64,000 bases of DNA from Podospora comata (GCA_017354895.1 CP071498.1:3224001-3288000); one strand, 5' to 3'. Positions 34,747-46,868 are shown, counted from the first letter of the stretch. The notes: generated by a model not told the origin, from the sequence alone. Numbers and translations are program-made.

Positions 34747-35346
34747 CGTAATCATAGAGATGCAAGTGGAGCATGATTAATATCTCTCGGCGCATAAAAC
34801 CGCATTGCATCCTTGATACTTCGGTTGCGGAGAGCGGCCGCCACCCATGACCGATGGCTTCTCGTAGAGTGGTGTGCTTTTCGCTGTCCCACCAAACCGC
34901 CCCCATCGATCCATCCATGGTCCTCATGTCCTCCCAGTCATCGATTGTGTCGAGTGCCTGTAGGCGTAGTACGTGCCGGATGAAGACAGCTGTGATATCC
35001 GCGATCCGGCATACATCAAAGTGTGACCGCGTCTTCGTAATTGTCGACAAATCTGTCGTGTGGAGACCATGAAGAATGTTAATGACTTGGTCATCAGTAG
35101 CACGGCCATTCGTGTTAGACTTCATCTCGAGCAGCTCAAACAGCTTGATCAGAGCGATGGCGCTATTAAGAGCCTCCGGGGGGAGATGCCTTCGGGCTCT
35201 GCGGGGGAGGTAACCTGTGATATAATGGTGGAAGGCCCTGTTGGTTCGATTCACGGATTCAATGTCTTTCACACAACATGGTCGAGGATATTGTCCAGAG
35301 CAAGTGTGATTCGGGTGACCGACAGCAGGGGAGAAAAGGCAGTCAT
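34391..35346 (-). pseudogene. F-box-like family copy A, one apparent frameshift
   Basis: A member of the local F-box-like family described at 37687. From the ATG at 35346 the frame reads FSPLLSVTRITLALDNILDH, as in the other copies. It meets TGA near 35270 because one base seems to be missing around 35268-35276. The rest continues in the next frame: ESVNRTNRAFHHYITGYLPR, HFDVCRIADITAVFIRHVLR, RPLSATEVSRMQCGFMRRE, and the FGWVFWDDDT block. The total length of 956 is one short of a multiple of three, as a single-base loss predicts. An 11-residue Asp run is encoded by a (CAT)n microsatellite at 34709-34744. Either a recent pseudogene or a sequencing error. Confidence 0.7.
34709..34744 (+). repeat. 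(CAT)n trinucleotide microsatellite
   Basis: About 11 consecutive cat units, coding for a run of Asp on the minus strand within F-box-like copy A. Other copies in the window lack it. Confidence 0.9.
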
Positions 35347-36799
35347 GATGCTGGCACATCAACCCTTGTGTTTGACGGCGTAATGTGGTGGGAACAGAGC
35401 AGAGGAGGTTGAAAATTGAACTCAAACACCCAACCCCTGCCAACGTGAAGTGCCGAGTTGGGCCGCGTCAAGAGTGGACGAGCTGTCAAAGGGTGGGGGT
35501 AGGTGGGGGCCTTGTGGCTTCCCGCTTGCCTATGGGCTTGTGGTCTCCTCCAGTCCATACCCCCAAAGTCGACATCAACAGACCCGAGTTGAAGAGCGTC
35601 AAATGATTCTCTGTCAAGCCAAACCCAACCAAGCGCCCGATAATTAACCATATACCAATTATACGGATGGTGAAGGTCAGGAACGTCAAACGGCGACGCT
35701 CTCCGTTGTTTACCGAACTGACTCACGTGGGTCGACCGCGCATGGTTAGGCCCCAGGCTGTCGACTTTCCCATGCAAATTCCGACCTACCTCTTTCAGTC
35801 GGCAGGAAAAGCGCACACGAATAATCGCAGACCCTCTCACGCCCAGGTCTCTGTGGTCAATGCCCACCCCCGACATGAGCATCAGATCCTCCCGTGCATG
35901 CTCCATGAACCACAAAGTTCCCGTTCAGGTCATGAACCACGCGATCTTGGCGCACACAGTAAACTGCCTTACGTTCGTAGACCCGGTCAAGTTGATGCCC
36001 GATGAGCCCACTGAGGCATTTGAGCGACGGGTCAAGCTGGGATAGACTGTGACAGTACAAGAAGTCCAGTGCCGTCATCGCTTCCTCAAGTTCCCAGTTG
36101 TGAAGGTTCCGGAAGAATCGTATAGTCAGGCAGGGTGGGGCCATAGTGAAGAGGACGTTACTGCCAAGATGCCAAGAGCAGGAAAGAAGGCTCGTATCAA
36201 AAGGGATGGTCTCAGCACGAATAAATCCTCGCTCAATCATCGCTCGTTCTGTCGTCGACAGTGGTCTGCGCCTTCTGCCTATGGTGGCCAGTAAAGCCTC
36301 GTGGCATTCCGTGCTGGGATTTGAGGGCAATATTGAATGTGGGCTTCTTCCGGTCAGCCATTGCGGTTCCCGCAACCCCATCCACTGGACAGAGTGGTCT
36401 GCCAGCAGTCTTTGGGCACGGAGAACATGTTGAACGAAGTGGCCTGTGGCTACTTCCACACGGCCGAGAACGAACATCATCCGGGGGGTTGTGATGGACT
36501 ATAAATCTGGGCATTCATCGATGATTGCTGTTGCTTCTCTCACTCGGGTGGCGAATGTCCCTTGGTTCGCGGGCCGTGCCGACACCATAGAGGCAAGCGA
36601 AGGTAATTGCTGCTTTCCAACCCTCGACTGTGAGTCTCCGTGTTACGCGACGGGTTACGTACTGGTCGCAGATATACTGGTGGAGGCCGGAATTGATTCG
36701 GAAAAGAGCACCAATGTCGTCCATCGAGCAGTAATCCAGGATCTAGTCCATAGCCAGTGTGACCCGGGTGAGCGATAGGAGATCGAGATTAGTACCCAT
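35343..36799 (-). pseudogene. F-box-like family copy B, decayed
   Basis: From ATG 36799 the frame gives DLLSLTRVTLAMD, then a TAG in place of a conserved residue, then ILDYCSMDDIGALFRINS and YVTRRVTRRLTVEGW. It stops near 36517 and continues in another frame (MFVLGRVEVATGHFVQHVLR, RRRPLSTTERAMIERGFIR, NLHNWELEEAMTALDFLYCH). A third frame carries the C-terminal block (SLGPNHARSTHVSQFGKQ, YRALGWVWLDRESFDALQLG). So there is at least one nonsense change and two frame changes. The last frame runs to 35343 and touches the start of copy A, so A and B form a direct tandem. This is an older duplicate than A, judged by damage. Confidence 0.75.
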
Positions 36800-37686
36800 C
36801 GTGGTTGATCTTGGTAAAGGTACAATTAGGTGGTCGGAAAAGTAAGAAGATGGCAGTAGATGGTGTCGAAAGAGGTGACAGTGTGGAAAACAAATGTGAG
36901 GCACGTGAACCAAAAGATTTCAAATAAATATCTATACTGCGTGATAAGCTTTTGTTCTGTTTGTTTGTGTGGCTCCAGTCTGTGGAGGGCTTCCAAAACA
37001 CCACCTGTTCGAGGTATTCAAGCCTCCGCGTCACTAAGCGTTTTTTTCCCCTATCACAGTGCGCCAGACTACTGTTACTCTTGTCCTGCGTCGGGGTCCG
37101 GCCTTCTTCTATCTTTTTTTTGCATTTTGCACTCATTGCCCTGGCGCAGTGAACGTGAAGTTCCTCAATTCATCTGGCATCTTTTCTTCTAATCTTGCTC
37201 CGATACTATCCTGCCCTTGATCTGTTCCAGACCCACCTTGGAAGGACCCGCGGTTTTGAAAACCTAGTTCTGTATCGCGAGTGAATTGGCTGCTGGGAGC
37301 CAAAAGTACACCGTAGAGCAAGACTATCCTGCCCTGCCAGTAGCCTGATCCACCTCGAGACGGTCACTTCCCTCCTGTTCTCCCTGCTCTCTCCTTCCTC
37401 CTCTCCCTCTTCTTTCCCCCCATCTTTTCCATCCTCTTTTTTCTAGTCTTCTCCCTCCGCATCTCCCTTGCTGGGGCTCTTTTCGACTCTTACGAGTCTC
37501 TACGACACTGGTGTCAAATACCTACCTGCAGTTCCAGCAATCAACGGCGAAGACGGAAAAGGAGCTGCACAAATCAGAAACTTGAACAGACACTTCACCT
37601 CATGTCATCTGTCTAAGTTGTTTGGACACATCTCCCCTCTGTCAGTAATGTTTGCTGATTGTCATTAGATTTACGTCACCGTCCAG
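36800..37686. promoter_or_regulatory. Divergent intergenic region with pyrimidine-rich tract
   Basis: The region separates decayed copy B from the intact copy. A strongly CT-rich tract at about 37364-37465 lies 220-320 bases before the intact gene's ATG. Such tracts are typical of expressed fungal promoters. No gene is seen. Confidence 0.5.
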
Positions 37687-39153
37687 ATGGCCCGTCACCT
37701 GAATCTTTTGTCGTTGATGGGAGTGTCATTGGTCATGGACAATATCATTGATAAATGCGCCATGGATGATGTCCTAACTCTCTATCGGACACAGAGATTT
37801 CTAAATGACTACATTTCTACATACCTGGCCCGGCGGGCCAGGAGAAAGTTCACCAGAGAAGGTCTTAAAGTGGCCTTGATTTTCGTCCGCCTGTGCGACA
37901 TGGCTAGGCAATGTCAGCTCGAACATCCTACAAGCCAGGACACTAAGCTGGCCATGCAGATCCTCGATGAGGAGCAAGACCTTCTTTCGATTACCACACC
38001 GCGGATTTTGTTTGACCTCTGCCGTGTTGAGGAGCTCGCGGCAAGGTTTGTTCGATTTGTCTTGCGGATCCAACGACGACTTGCCGATAAAGCCGAAAGA
38101 TGGATCCGAGTTGAGGAACCTGCGTGGCTCGCACCGATGTGGAAACCCAAGTACCGGTACTTCGACAAACGTGTTTACGAAGAGAAATTGAGGACCCTGA
38201 GCACTGCCGTTGGAAGCCATCGACGACCCCTCTCCCAAACCGAGGTCGCCAGGCTAGAAAGGGCATTCGTTCGAGCAGAATTGCTGTTCTTTCTACATGC
38301 TGTTTTTTCCAAGGATATCACAGACAGAGCCTTTCACAAACTGCATCGTTGGGAAGTCGAGGAGCTTCTCTGCGCACTCGATTTCATGGAATGCCAAGGC
38401 CTGCGTCGGCTCACTCACGACACGCGCACCAAAGCACTCAGATGGCTTTTCAGATATCAGATCAGCCAGGCCTTCTATCGACGATTCGTAAGTATTCATT
38501 GTTGTATCAGTCCCAAGATAGTTACCGGCTAACCATCTTGGTCCCTTGCATAGTACGATAAGCACTACGCTTCCAGGCAACAAAGACTACGGTTTACTGA
38601 TGTTCCATTTAACCATGACGGCCATTCTAACCTTTCGCAAGTCCAAGGTCAAGATCATTCCGACGACATCAAATGGAATGTGCCCAAGTGGACGGACCCT
38701 CTCGGACCCAATGCCGCATGGTCAGCCTACGCAAGCCAGTTCCCAATCCAGGTTGAAGATCGAAACAACACCCGGATGACCCTGTCACAACCAAGGTTCT
38801 TTCGCGCCCCAGGGATCTACGAGGATTTCATTTGCATCCAGAACTACCGATGCCTGGCCTGGGCGATGTGGGATGCGGATACAACGGCGGCACTCCAGCT
38901 TGGATCAGTTGAGACCACGACCTCCCAGATGCCGCCTCCTGTCCTCCAACTGGTTAACTTGGCTAAAGCCCTCGGCAAGAATTCGTATGAACGTTTCTTG
39001 GAGTCCACAGGAAAGATCAAGTATAGCCCGCTGCAGCTGTATGATCTCGGCTTAGACAGTCAGGTTCTCGACCCTGGGCAAATTCCGAAGATTCCAGTGG
39101 TCCAAAAGGCTATCAGGGATGAGGACGTCAGAAAGGCAGCAGCTGAGTTTTGA
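37687..39153 (+). CDS. F-box-like family, intact copy
   Basis: 466 residues from exons 37687..38487 and 38554..39153 (66 bp intron, donor gtaagt). The N-terminal 60 residues look like an F-box-type helical start: SLVMDNIIDKCAMDDVLTLY, then the basic YISTYLARRARRKFTREGL. Helical middle: ALIFVRLCDMA, PRILFDLCRVEELAARFVRF, RRPLSQTEVARLERAFVRAE and HRWEVEELLCALDFMECQGL. The C-terminal domain has YRCLAWAMWDADTTAALQLG. At least four other copies in this window share these blocks in the same order. If the start is a true F-box, the protein would be a substrate adaptor for an SCF ubiquitin ligase. That is inference; no leucine-rich or WD repeats are present. Confidence 0.85.
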
Positions 39154-40296
39154 TTTGCTTGGAATGGAACTTGGGTAGGGGTGGTAAAGACGAGTTGGAT
39201 TGGTCACGGAGATGCTTGTAGGACTCATGTTAGCAATAGGACTAGACTGATGCGGATTCTAGTGAGTCTTCGGCTAAGCGATGTGGCTCTATCAGGTGCT
39301 TTGATTAGTTAAACAATGCATGATCGGCATATATAAAGGTGCGACTCCACCTAATTAAATCAGAATTCCAACCATAGCCCTGGTGAGAGTGGCAAAGACC
39401 TCGGCCTACGGCTACTACCCTAATGCAACTTACGTCTGACGATAGCTTCATTCAGAGATATTGGGTGTAGGAGGGCTCGGCACTCGTCCTGGATATATTG
39501 CGTTTATTCTAGTGTTTCTATTTAGATCTTGGGATATATGTTGGTTGAATTTCTACCTTCTTTCATGCTTCCTTTTCCTTTATTATCTAGCAGATTAATT
39601 CTACTTACTTTTTTGCCCTCATCTCGACCTTCACAGCATATGAATCCCACCATTCAGTATGAGGACGATGTCATGATCCAGGTCCTTCAGCTTGTAGCAA
39701 TCAAACCGACGACCTCCCCGAGATCCCATCTTGCCAAGGAGTCATCACTGATGCCAAAAGATATGGCATGCACGCCATGAAGTTAATGTGGTTCGACCAT
39801 GTCGAGGCAGGTCATGACCCCCTGTGGGACGAAGACAGCGGCGGTCTACCTACCTACCTACCTGGCCACCGCCGTTGTAGGCAAATAAATGCACAGTGTC
39901 ACATAGCGAAGCTACTGCGTCTCCCTATGCGAATGTCCTGCGTGCCTTGCATGTGTCGTCGAAAAAGAGTGGAATCTTGCGGCACGGATTTAATCCTTGA
40001 CATTGAAACTATCACGATGATTCGCCAGTAAAACTAAAGCTGCACCACGGCCCGCGCACACGGCCTGATAGTGGAGTCAACGGCGTTGTACTCATTTTAG
40101 CAGGGTGTGATTATGGAGAGCTTTTGTCAATAGCCTCGAACCGTTCAACCAACAGCCCCTACGCAACATGCCTTGAAGATGTTTTTAAGGACATGCGCGC
40201 CCAGTATGGTCAGACACGCAAGTTTTCTCTCCCACCATCCGTCACTCTTTTGATCACCAGTCATTCATTTGATCACCCCTTCACTCATTACCAAAA
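39154..40296. other. Intergenic, no gene supported
   Basis: 1.1 kb. A (CTAC)n run sits at 39847-39862. The frame at about 39700-39840 has some protein-like character (KRYGMHAMKLMWFDHVEAGH) but no convincing start, end or family, so I do not call it. Confidence 0.45.
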
Positions 40297-41201
40297 ATGC
40301 GCTCATTCTCATCAGCGGCGGGCATCGCGGCCCTCGTGTTCGGTTTGGTTGGTGTGTGCTCAGCAACATCGGGTGTTGACACGAGTGTTCCTGGGTGGGA
40401 TAGAGCGCTGCGACAGGAAGGATGGACGTGTCTCACGCCACCCCGCCGCACCCAGCCCGGCAGAAGTGTATCTTTCAGTTCGTTCCAGCCCTACCCGATT
40501 CTTGTTCAATCAGATGCTAACATCTCACAGGCAACACCGTCTGCCCCGGCCAGATCAACACCTGTGAGGCCCTGTGCAAGTCAAGAGGAGGCGTCGTCGA
40601 AGGCGAGAACGCCTGCGTGTCCAACAACGGCGGCGTCGACAACCCCTTCAACTCCAACACCTACTGCTTCATCTGCAACTGCGAGGACGGCGCCCTCCCC
40701 GATCTCGAGACCTACTACGACACAGTTCCCCGCTACCGCTGTGAGATCCAGAGCCAGAACTGTTTCTACGGCTACAACCAAGGTGGACAGTTGCCGCCTG
40801 ACGGGGCTTGCCGTTGTCCCGAGGCCGAGTATGCGGTTCCCCCTTCTTGGTACAGCTTGCTGCCGAAGACGACAACTACCTCGACTGTGATCCCGCCTTC
40901 GTCAACCTCTGTTCCAGTGCCCCAGACGTCGACCTCGGCCGCCGAGACATCATCAACCAGTGAACCTGTCACTGTTACTGATACAGTGATCCCGAACACG
41001 AGCACCGGGTTGACAACCATCGAGACAATCACCACGGCCCCCACTTCTGAGTCGACTTTGGTGGTGATTGAGACGACTACTTCCATCTTCTCCAACGGGA
41101 CTGCGCCCGTGCCAACCCAGAAGCCAATCCCTACCGGAGGATCTACCAGACCAGTGGTCGGCGTGGTTGGCGCCATGGTGGCCGCCTTGCTGGCGATGTA
41201 A
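40297..41201 (+). CDS. GPI-anchored Cys-rich surface protein (DUF7707-type)
   Basis: 279 residues from exons 40297..40465 and 40531..41201. Signal peptide (AAGIAALVFGLVGVCSA), then a Cys-rich domain of about 110 residues: VCPGQINTCEALC, NTYCFICNCEDGALPDLE, YYDTVPRYRCE and GACRCPEAE. It matches the DUF7707 pattern of fungal wall proteins as I recall it. A Ser/Thr-rich stalk of about 100 residues follows, with a C-terminal hydrophobic segment (VVGVVGAMVAALLAM) after small residues, the usual GPI-attachment signal. It would sit on the plasma membrane or wall. The function is unknown. The region between signal peptide and first Cys is odd (TPPRRTQPGR), so the exon 1 end could be slightly different. 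Confidence 0.83.
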
Positions 41202-41461
41202 TGCACATTGCAAACCGCATGGATAAGTCTCTGGGAAGCGTGTACACCACAGGACTTGGACATAGTTCATAGACCTTTATTGTAGGCCGAATATAATAGA
41301 TAATACATATGCGGAGACTGTTAGCTAGTCCTCCGGAGCGATCAATGTTTCCCTATTAGTGTACAAACTCTCTTTCTGAAACTCAAACCCCCTCTCATAG
41401 CTACAATACATTATTCCCGCTTAAACCAAGAAAAGGACTCTCAAAGCTTTCACACCTCCCC

Positions 41462-44199
41462 TCAAGCCGTCGGCCTCCCCGGACACAAATTCTGCGGCTT
41501 GACCCCCTCCCTCGGCGTACACAACCCCACAAAATCATGCTTCCTGCTCTTGGTCACAGCCTCATACCTCAGATCGCACCTCAATCCACCGTTAATCTTG
41601 ACATCACTAGCATAATGTCCGCAGGTGTCCACTGACGGCTTGCAAAGACGAAGGCAATACTTTGCCTCGGTTGCCTTGGGCCTCTCCCCGTTGGCGCAGA
41701 CGACCTTGATAGGCTCACACATGGAGTTGCTTGGGCACTTGTCACCTGCTCCGCATGGCTCGAGGCCGGCTCCTTTGACGGCGAAGCCGGCTACGATGTC
41801 GCCTTCGTTGAAGATGGGGACACCGTCGGGGTCTTGGCCGGGGCCGCCTCGGGTAGTCGTGGTGTTGATGACTATTTGGGCGTCTTGAGCGGTGGGCCGG
41901 GTGGGAGCTGGGACAGGAGCAGGCTGGTTGGGCAATTTGGCGTATCCCGTCGAGTCGTCGACGCAAAGACTGGGGTCTGTCCAGGCAGCTTTGGCGACAT
42001 CGCTCCACAGCTGTGTCATGTTGTAGATGTTGCGGACAGTGTAAAAAATGCGACAGTGGGCGGCCTCGTACTGAAATTGCCTCGGGACGTGCTCGGCGTT
42101 GGGATCCTTCTCCCAGTCAGACTTGAGGATCTCATCGCGGAGGTTAAGCCCGGCGTGGTGAACCCAGAGCCCGGTGTCTCTTGTTTCGTAGTCGATGGGA
42201 ATGTTTGGGAGTGACGAGTTGTCCGGGAGGAGTTGGCCGGTGAACTGGAACATCCAGTCGAGGATATGGTTGGAGTAAGCGCGTGTGCCACGGCTTCCAG
42301 AGACAGCTTGCATCGGACCCGTCTCGGGACGGCCACCAGCGACGATGGTACGTACACCCGCTTGGGTCATGAACCCAACAAAGAGGGAGCAGGTGGACGA
42401 GCAGAGGCCGTCAGTGAGAATGACGATGTCTTCGGGCTTCCACGACTGCTTGGTGGTGACAGGATTGCCGCCATAGCCGTACGGGTCGTCTTCCACCGTC
42501 TCGATGCTGAATGCCGAGTAAAGAACTTGATCGTCGGAGAGGTTCAGCCTCTCGACCTTTGAGAACGTATCCTCGCGGTAGCTGGCCGATCCGGGACTGT
42601 ACTGGGCCCAGTTGTCATACGTAGTGTTTGTGAGAGGGTTGATTTTGGTGGCGACGACAAACTCGTTGGCTGCCTCATCCCACTGATCAAACAGTTGCAC
42701 ATCGTCTTCGGGATCCAACCCTTTCCACCACTCGGTAATGGTATCTCCCACCAAATCACCCAGAGGATGGCTTCGTCTGCGACTGCCAGCCCAGGTCCAC
42801 GGCAGGGAATCAGGCTCCTGGGGGAAGAAACGACGGAATGTGTCGAAGGCAAGGTTGGGGGATCCACCTCGGTTCTGTTGGAGATCGATGATGATCTTTT
42901 TCACGTTCCTGTCCTCCGCCTTGGTGATGAACTCCTGGACTGTGTTGCTGAAATTCTTGGCCTCTTCGGGGAACTGCTCGAAGGTCGGGATGGAAAGAAT
43001 TCCAACGTCATCCTGGAAGTAGCCGGTGACTACTCCACCGCCAGAAATAGTGAGAAACGGCTGCGCAACTTCGGGCTTTGGGAATGCCTCGTCACTCTCT
43101 TCTAACCAGTCCGTATCGATCTTGATCTCGATAAGTTTCAAGCCATTCTCTCCTTCAAAGTCAAAGACGAGACCGGAATCTGATGAGTCCTCGATGACTT
43201 CCACTGGCGGCGCTAAGCCGAGGACGAAATAGTTGTAAAAGTCCCCAGCAGTCTCGAGAGGTCCAGGGCTGTGGATTTGATTCAGGAGAGCGAGCCAGTT
43301 GTCGTTCCATTCGGTTCCATCCTCTAGCTTCACGTTAAAAGTGTCGTCAAGCCCATTGCCTGGATAGAACAGGAGTTGACCGCCCAGAGTGCCGTAGAAG
43401 CCCTGGATATCGTTGGTGGGGTGCTCAAACATGTCGTTCCAATCGGCATGACTTTCGAGATAGCCAAACGCGTTCCGGCTGGAGAACTGGGCAAGGAATT
43501 CAGTGGCATCAGCACCATTGATGGTTGCCACCGGAGACGGCTCTTCTGCCCAGCCGTTGTTCCGTGCTTTCACGATATCATCCTTCAGGTAAATTCTTGG
43601 TAGTGCTTTCCCATCCAGAGAGGCAGAGACGAAGTCGAAGGGGCTTGCAAAGCTGAAAGCGGCGGTGATGCCAATGTAGAGATTGACATGATCGTCGTGA
43701 ATGGCGTGGACGATGGAGTGGATGTCGTATTCGAAATCCAATTGTCTGGTGTACTGATCATCGAGGACCTTCTGCTTGACTCTCCCAAGTTCGGCAACCA
43801 CGTCGACTGCTGGTTGTTGATACTCGGCAGGAGGAGACTCGAGGTAGGCCAAAGTGCTTTGGAACTGCAAGGTGGTGTTGTAGTACTCGATGAAGCGGAG
43901 TCCAACGTCTTTGAGGAAGGGGACGGCGGTTAAACAAGAGTAGACGTCAGAGGCGTTGAATACGGGGAAGAACTCTGTGATGGCGTCAGTTTCGTCAACA
44001 TAAATAACAGGGGTAATCCCTCACGTAGCTTAAGGTCCTCCTCAATGATATCGAAGAGCGCACCACATGGTCTGCCCGTATCGTTTGCCGCACGTCGATT
44101 GAGTAGACTCGGACGCGGTCCCGGCCTGGCATTGACCGAGTCAAGAATGCCTGAAAGAACGAAGCTGCTCCAGAGGAGCAATCTGGGAACGAACGTCAT
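41462..44199 (-). CDS. Secreted S41-family (CPAF-like) peptidase
   Basis: 895 residues from exons 44199..44025 and 43974..41462. Signal peptide (RLLLWSSFVLSGILDSVNA). The domain order is that of fungal CPAF/ustP-like S41 peptidases: an N-terminal helical part, a PDZ-like middle, a strand VKKIIIDLQQNRGGSPNLAF (conserved NxGG), and the nucleophile region ILTDGLCSSTCSLFVGFM with the active Ser at about residue 585, followed by TIVAGGRPETGPMQAVSGSR. A Cys-rich C-terminal domain follows (CGAGDKCPSNSMC, YCLRLCKPSVDTCG). Many N-glycosylation sites are present. It acts on unknown extracellular or vacuolar proteins. Relatives occur in the ustiloxin RiPP cluster, but no RiPP precursor or UstY-like gene is seen here. 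Confidence 0.9.
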
Positions 44200-44888
44200 G
44201 GTCGTGTAACAGACGCAAACAAGTGTCTTTCACAGTCGCTGCCCACATCGTGGCAACGAGGGAGGCCCGTCCTTTTTGCTTAAATCCCATCCCCATTGCT
44301 CCCCTCCCGTCCCCCCTAGGCGCATCCTGCAGAGCCGCGAACACGAAAATAGTGTAAGGCAACCTCCAAAGAAAACATGCGGTTCTCGGAGTCGTAAAAA
44401 TCAGCCAATCGCCTATGATCAGTCAGCATTTAGCCCCCAACCACCCCTCCAATTTCCCTCGACCTATTTGGCAGGTACCGCTGACCAGTTACCTTCTTGC
44501 TGCAGATAGCAGGTTCCTGCCTAGCTCAATGAAACCGCGCCAAGGCGTGAGGGCCTATGGGGGCTGAGTGGATCGGTACCATGCATTAGCGTATTCAATG
44601 TTACCTTGATCCCTTATTTGGGCAGGTGCACCGTGTGTGCTATATGTTCACTGGAAAGCGGCGGCCAGCCTCACCTTGGCACTCTTATTCTATCCGGTGT
44701 CAGATTTTAGACGCAGGAAGCTGCATGAAGATGGCTTGCCTGATATTATGATGGCCATGCAGCAAGCCATTCCTTCCAACTCCCCCGCTCGATGGCCAAG
44801 AACACTATTTGATGCTGGTGATATCCACCCCACTTTCGCACAGGTCCATCACACCATTTGCTATTCGTACACTCATTATCTTATTAGA
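44200..44888. promoter_or_regulatory. Divergent promoter region of peptidase and STAND gene
   Basis: 690 bases between divergent genes. The STAND frame is open upstream to 44637 (giving VHWKAAASLTLALLFYP), so a longer N-terminus cannot be excluded. Otherwise no gene is seen. Confidence 0.45.
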
Positions 44889-46540
44889 ATGTCTTCACCT
44901 TCACAAGTTGTTGACGGGGTTATCATCTCGTCCAATCCTGCCGACTGCCTGGGACCGCCGGCACCATGGTTTTTTGACTACATTTTTGACAGCTTGGAGT
45001 ATGATCGCTGGGTCAAGAGCGTTCCTTCTCGCCTTCTGAGGCTGGTAGGTGGCCCAGGATCCGGCAAGACTTCGTTCGCCGCACTGGCAGTAAACCGTCT
45101 CCGACAGAATGACCAAGCCCATCATAACCATCAAAAGCCGCCTCTTGTCTTGTCAGTATTTCTCAAGCCCCTCACTGTTCGTGATGCCAGCGCAGCGGTT
45201 CACCAGGAACAAAACGCCATTCCATTCGGCGTTCAATTCTTGGCGGAGATTGAGAGACAAATAGATGCCAAGATTGGTGTCAACAGCGATCTTTCTCCAC
45301 CTCCCTCCCCTCAGACTCGGATCGACGGTACAGCACTTCTCAACAGTATCAGATTCAAGCTCTTCCGGCTTTCAGACGTCTGGCTTGTGGTGGACGACCT
45401 CGACTGTCTGTGGCCTATCAGGAAAGAATATCTCGAAGTGGAAGAACGACTGGAGCAACTTCGTGGCATTGGCGTCAGAGTCCTCCTCACCTCTCGTACT
45501 CCTTTTCAACTCTCTACTCAGAAACCAATTTGCGACGTTTCTCTCGAGAATGAGTACGATCACGATGAAGAACAACATGAAGGTCGACCTGGTCTGATAA
45601 CGTGGTGGGAATGTAATTTGGACCACGATAGCACTGGAGGGCCCTTCTGGATCTGCCAGAAGTGCAAAGAGGCTGGATATGCTTGTGGGAATGAGTGAGA
45701 TACCTTCAGCTCCGTCACATCGATTTGCATTCACTCGTGCAAACCCCCGTCACTAACCCCTGCCACAGATCACATTCTCCCCCAGAACTCACCAGCAACC
45801 CATTTCCCGTGACATTCGATATCAGCAATGCCCCCGAGCCCAGCATGAAGTCCTTGATCATCCACAACCTCCAGCTCGAACACGGACGATTCTGGCCGCT
45901 CGAACCTCCCTTCAGATCTCACCAAGATGAATACCCTCCCTTATCCTGCCTTGGCAGACGCTTGATATCCGGTAGTACCACGGAAGAACCCTCAAGAGAG
46001 GCCGTCGACTTTGTGGTCAAGTTGGTCCAGCTGTCTTACGGCAACCCCAGCATGGCCTTGCTTCTGCTGGAGACAATCCACCAGGCCGAGACCCTTGATG
46101 CGGCGATGGCCAAAAGTGACAGGTTCCCGAAGAGCGTCGTCGAGATGTTTGACCGGTTGATAGATGCGCAGATACGAAGTCGGTTACTGGACAAGACGTC
46201 GCCAAGAGAGGTGAGGGCCAGGGCAACGCTGGCGTTGCATGCCATCCGAATTGTGGGCAACGCAGAGAAAGGCCTCAAGTTTTCCGGTGTTGAATTTGAG
46301 AGTCTTAAGATGAGGCTTCTGGAAGAAAGTAGCAGATGTGGAAGTCATGGATTTGAAGACCTACTCGATGCTGAAGACTTTGAAGTTGTTGACGAGGTAA
46401 TTGGCGCTGCAGGGGGCCTGTTGGCAGTTGAAACGATGGGCACTCGGTACTATGTGAGATGCTTTCATCCTGACTTCTACAACTACGTCAAGGAACGGTA
46501 TAATGAGTTTGTGTCTGAGTGGGAATGTGAGAAGGAGTAA
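44889..46540 (+). CDS. STAND-type P-loop NTPase (NACHT-like), no repeat domain
   Basis: 525 residues from exons 44889..45694 and 45769..46540. Walker A is RLVGGPGSGKTSF (residues 54-61), Walker B is VWLVVDDLDCL, and a sensor-1-like strand VRVLLTSRTP follows. The order and the lead-in W(V/L)xxxPSRLLRLVGGPG are typical of fungal NLR/STAND proteins. An unusual Cys cluster (WWECN, ICQKCKEAGYAC) lies just before the intron. The second half is helical (SYGNPSMALLLLETIHQAE, VVEMFDRLIDAQIRSRLL) and ends without ankyrin, TPR or WD repeats, so this is a short NLR. An N-terminal effector domain is nearly absent. The HET-domain gene follows on the same strand 328 bases downstream. Together they suggest non-self recognition or programmed cell death, as inference. 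Confidence 0.82.
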
Positions 46541-46868
46541 GAGAGTAACACGGACGTGCCTGATGCTTTCAACAGCTTCCAAGAAATGCAATATCCGTAC
46601 CGTTTCAAATCTATGACAAGAAAATGAAACTGAGATACACGTCTTTCGTTACACTGGGAATCCAGGAACATGCTAGATTCTTGAGACGACACAAGTCTAC
46701 CTCTCTTGGCCCCCACAACCACCCCCTTTTCCCCGCTTTGGTACTGACCGCCAATCAGCTTCTATCAGCTTACCTTACCTTAGGCAGCCGTTTTCACAGT
46801 TTCATCCCACCCCATCCATCGCTTCCACTTCTTCCACTGAGCATACACATCTTTGGGTAAGGGACGCA
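46541..46868. other. Short intergenic region between STAND and HET genes
   Basis: 328 bases, no supported gene; promoter of the HET gene. Confidence 0.5.

Noticed and set aside
39768-40031. Possible small Cys-containing protein on the plus strand
   Set aside because: Some residues look protein-like, but there is no leader, no family, the codon bias is weak, and the frame crosses a (CTAC)n run.
41462-44199. Part of a ustiloxin-type biosynthetic cluster
   Set aside because: Only the peptidase is present; neighbours are a GPI protein and recognition-type genes, with no precursor peptide or oxidase.
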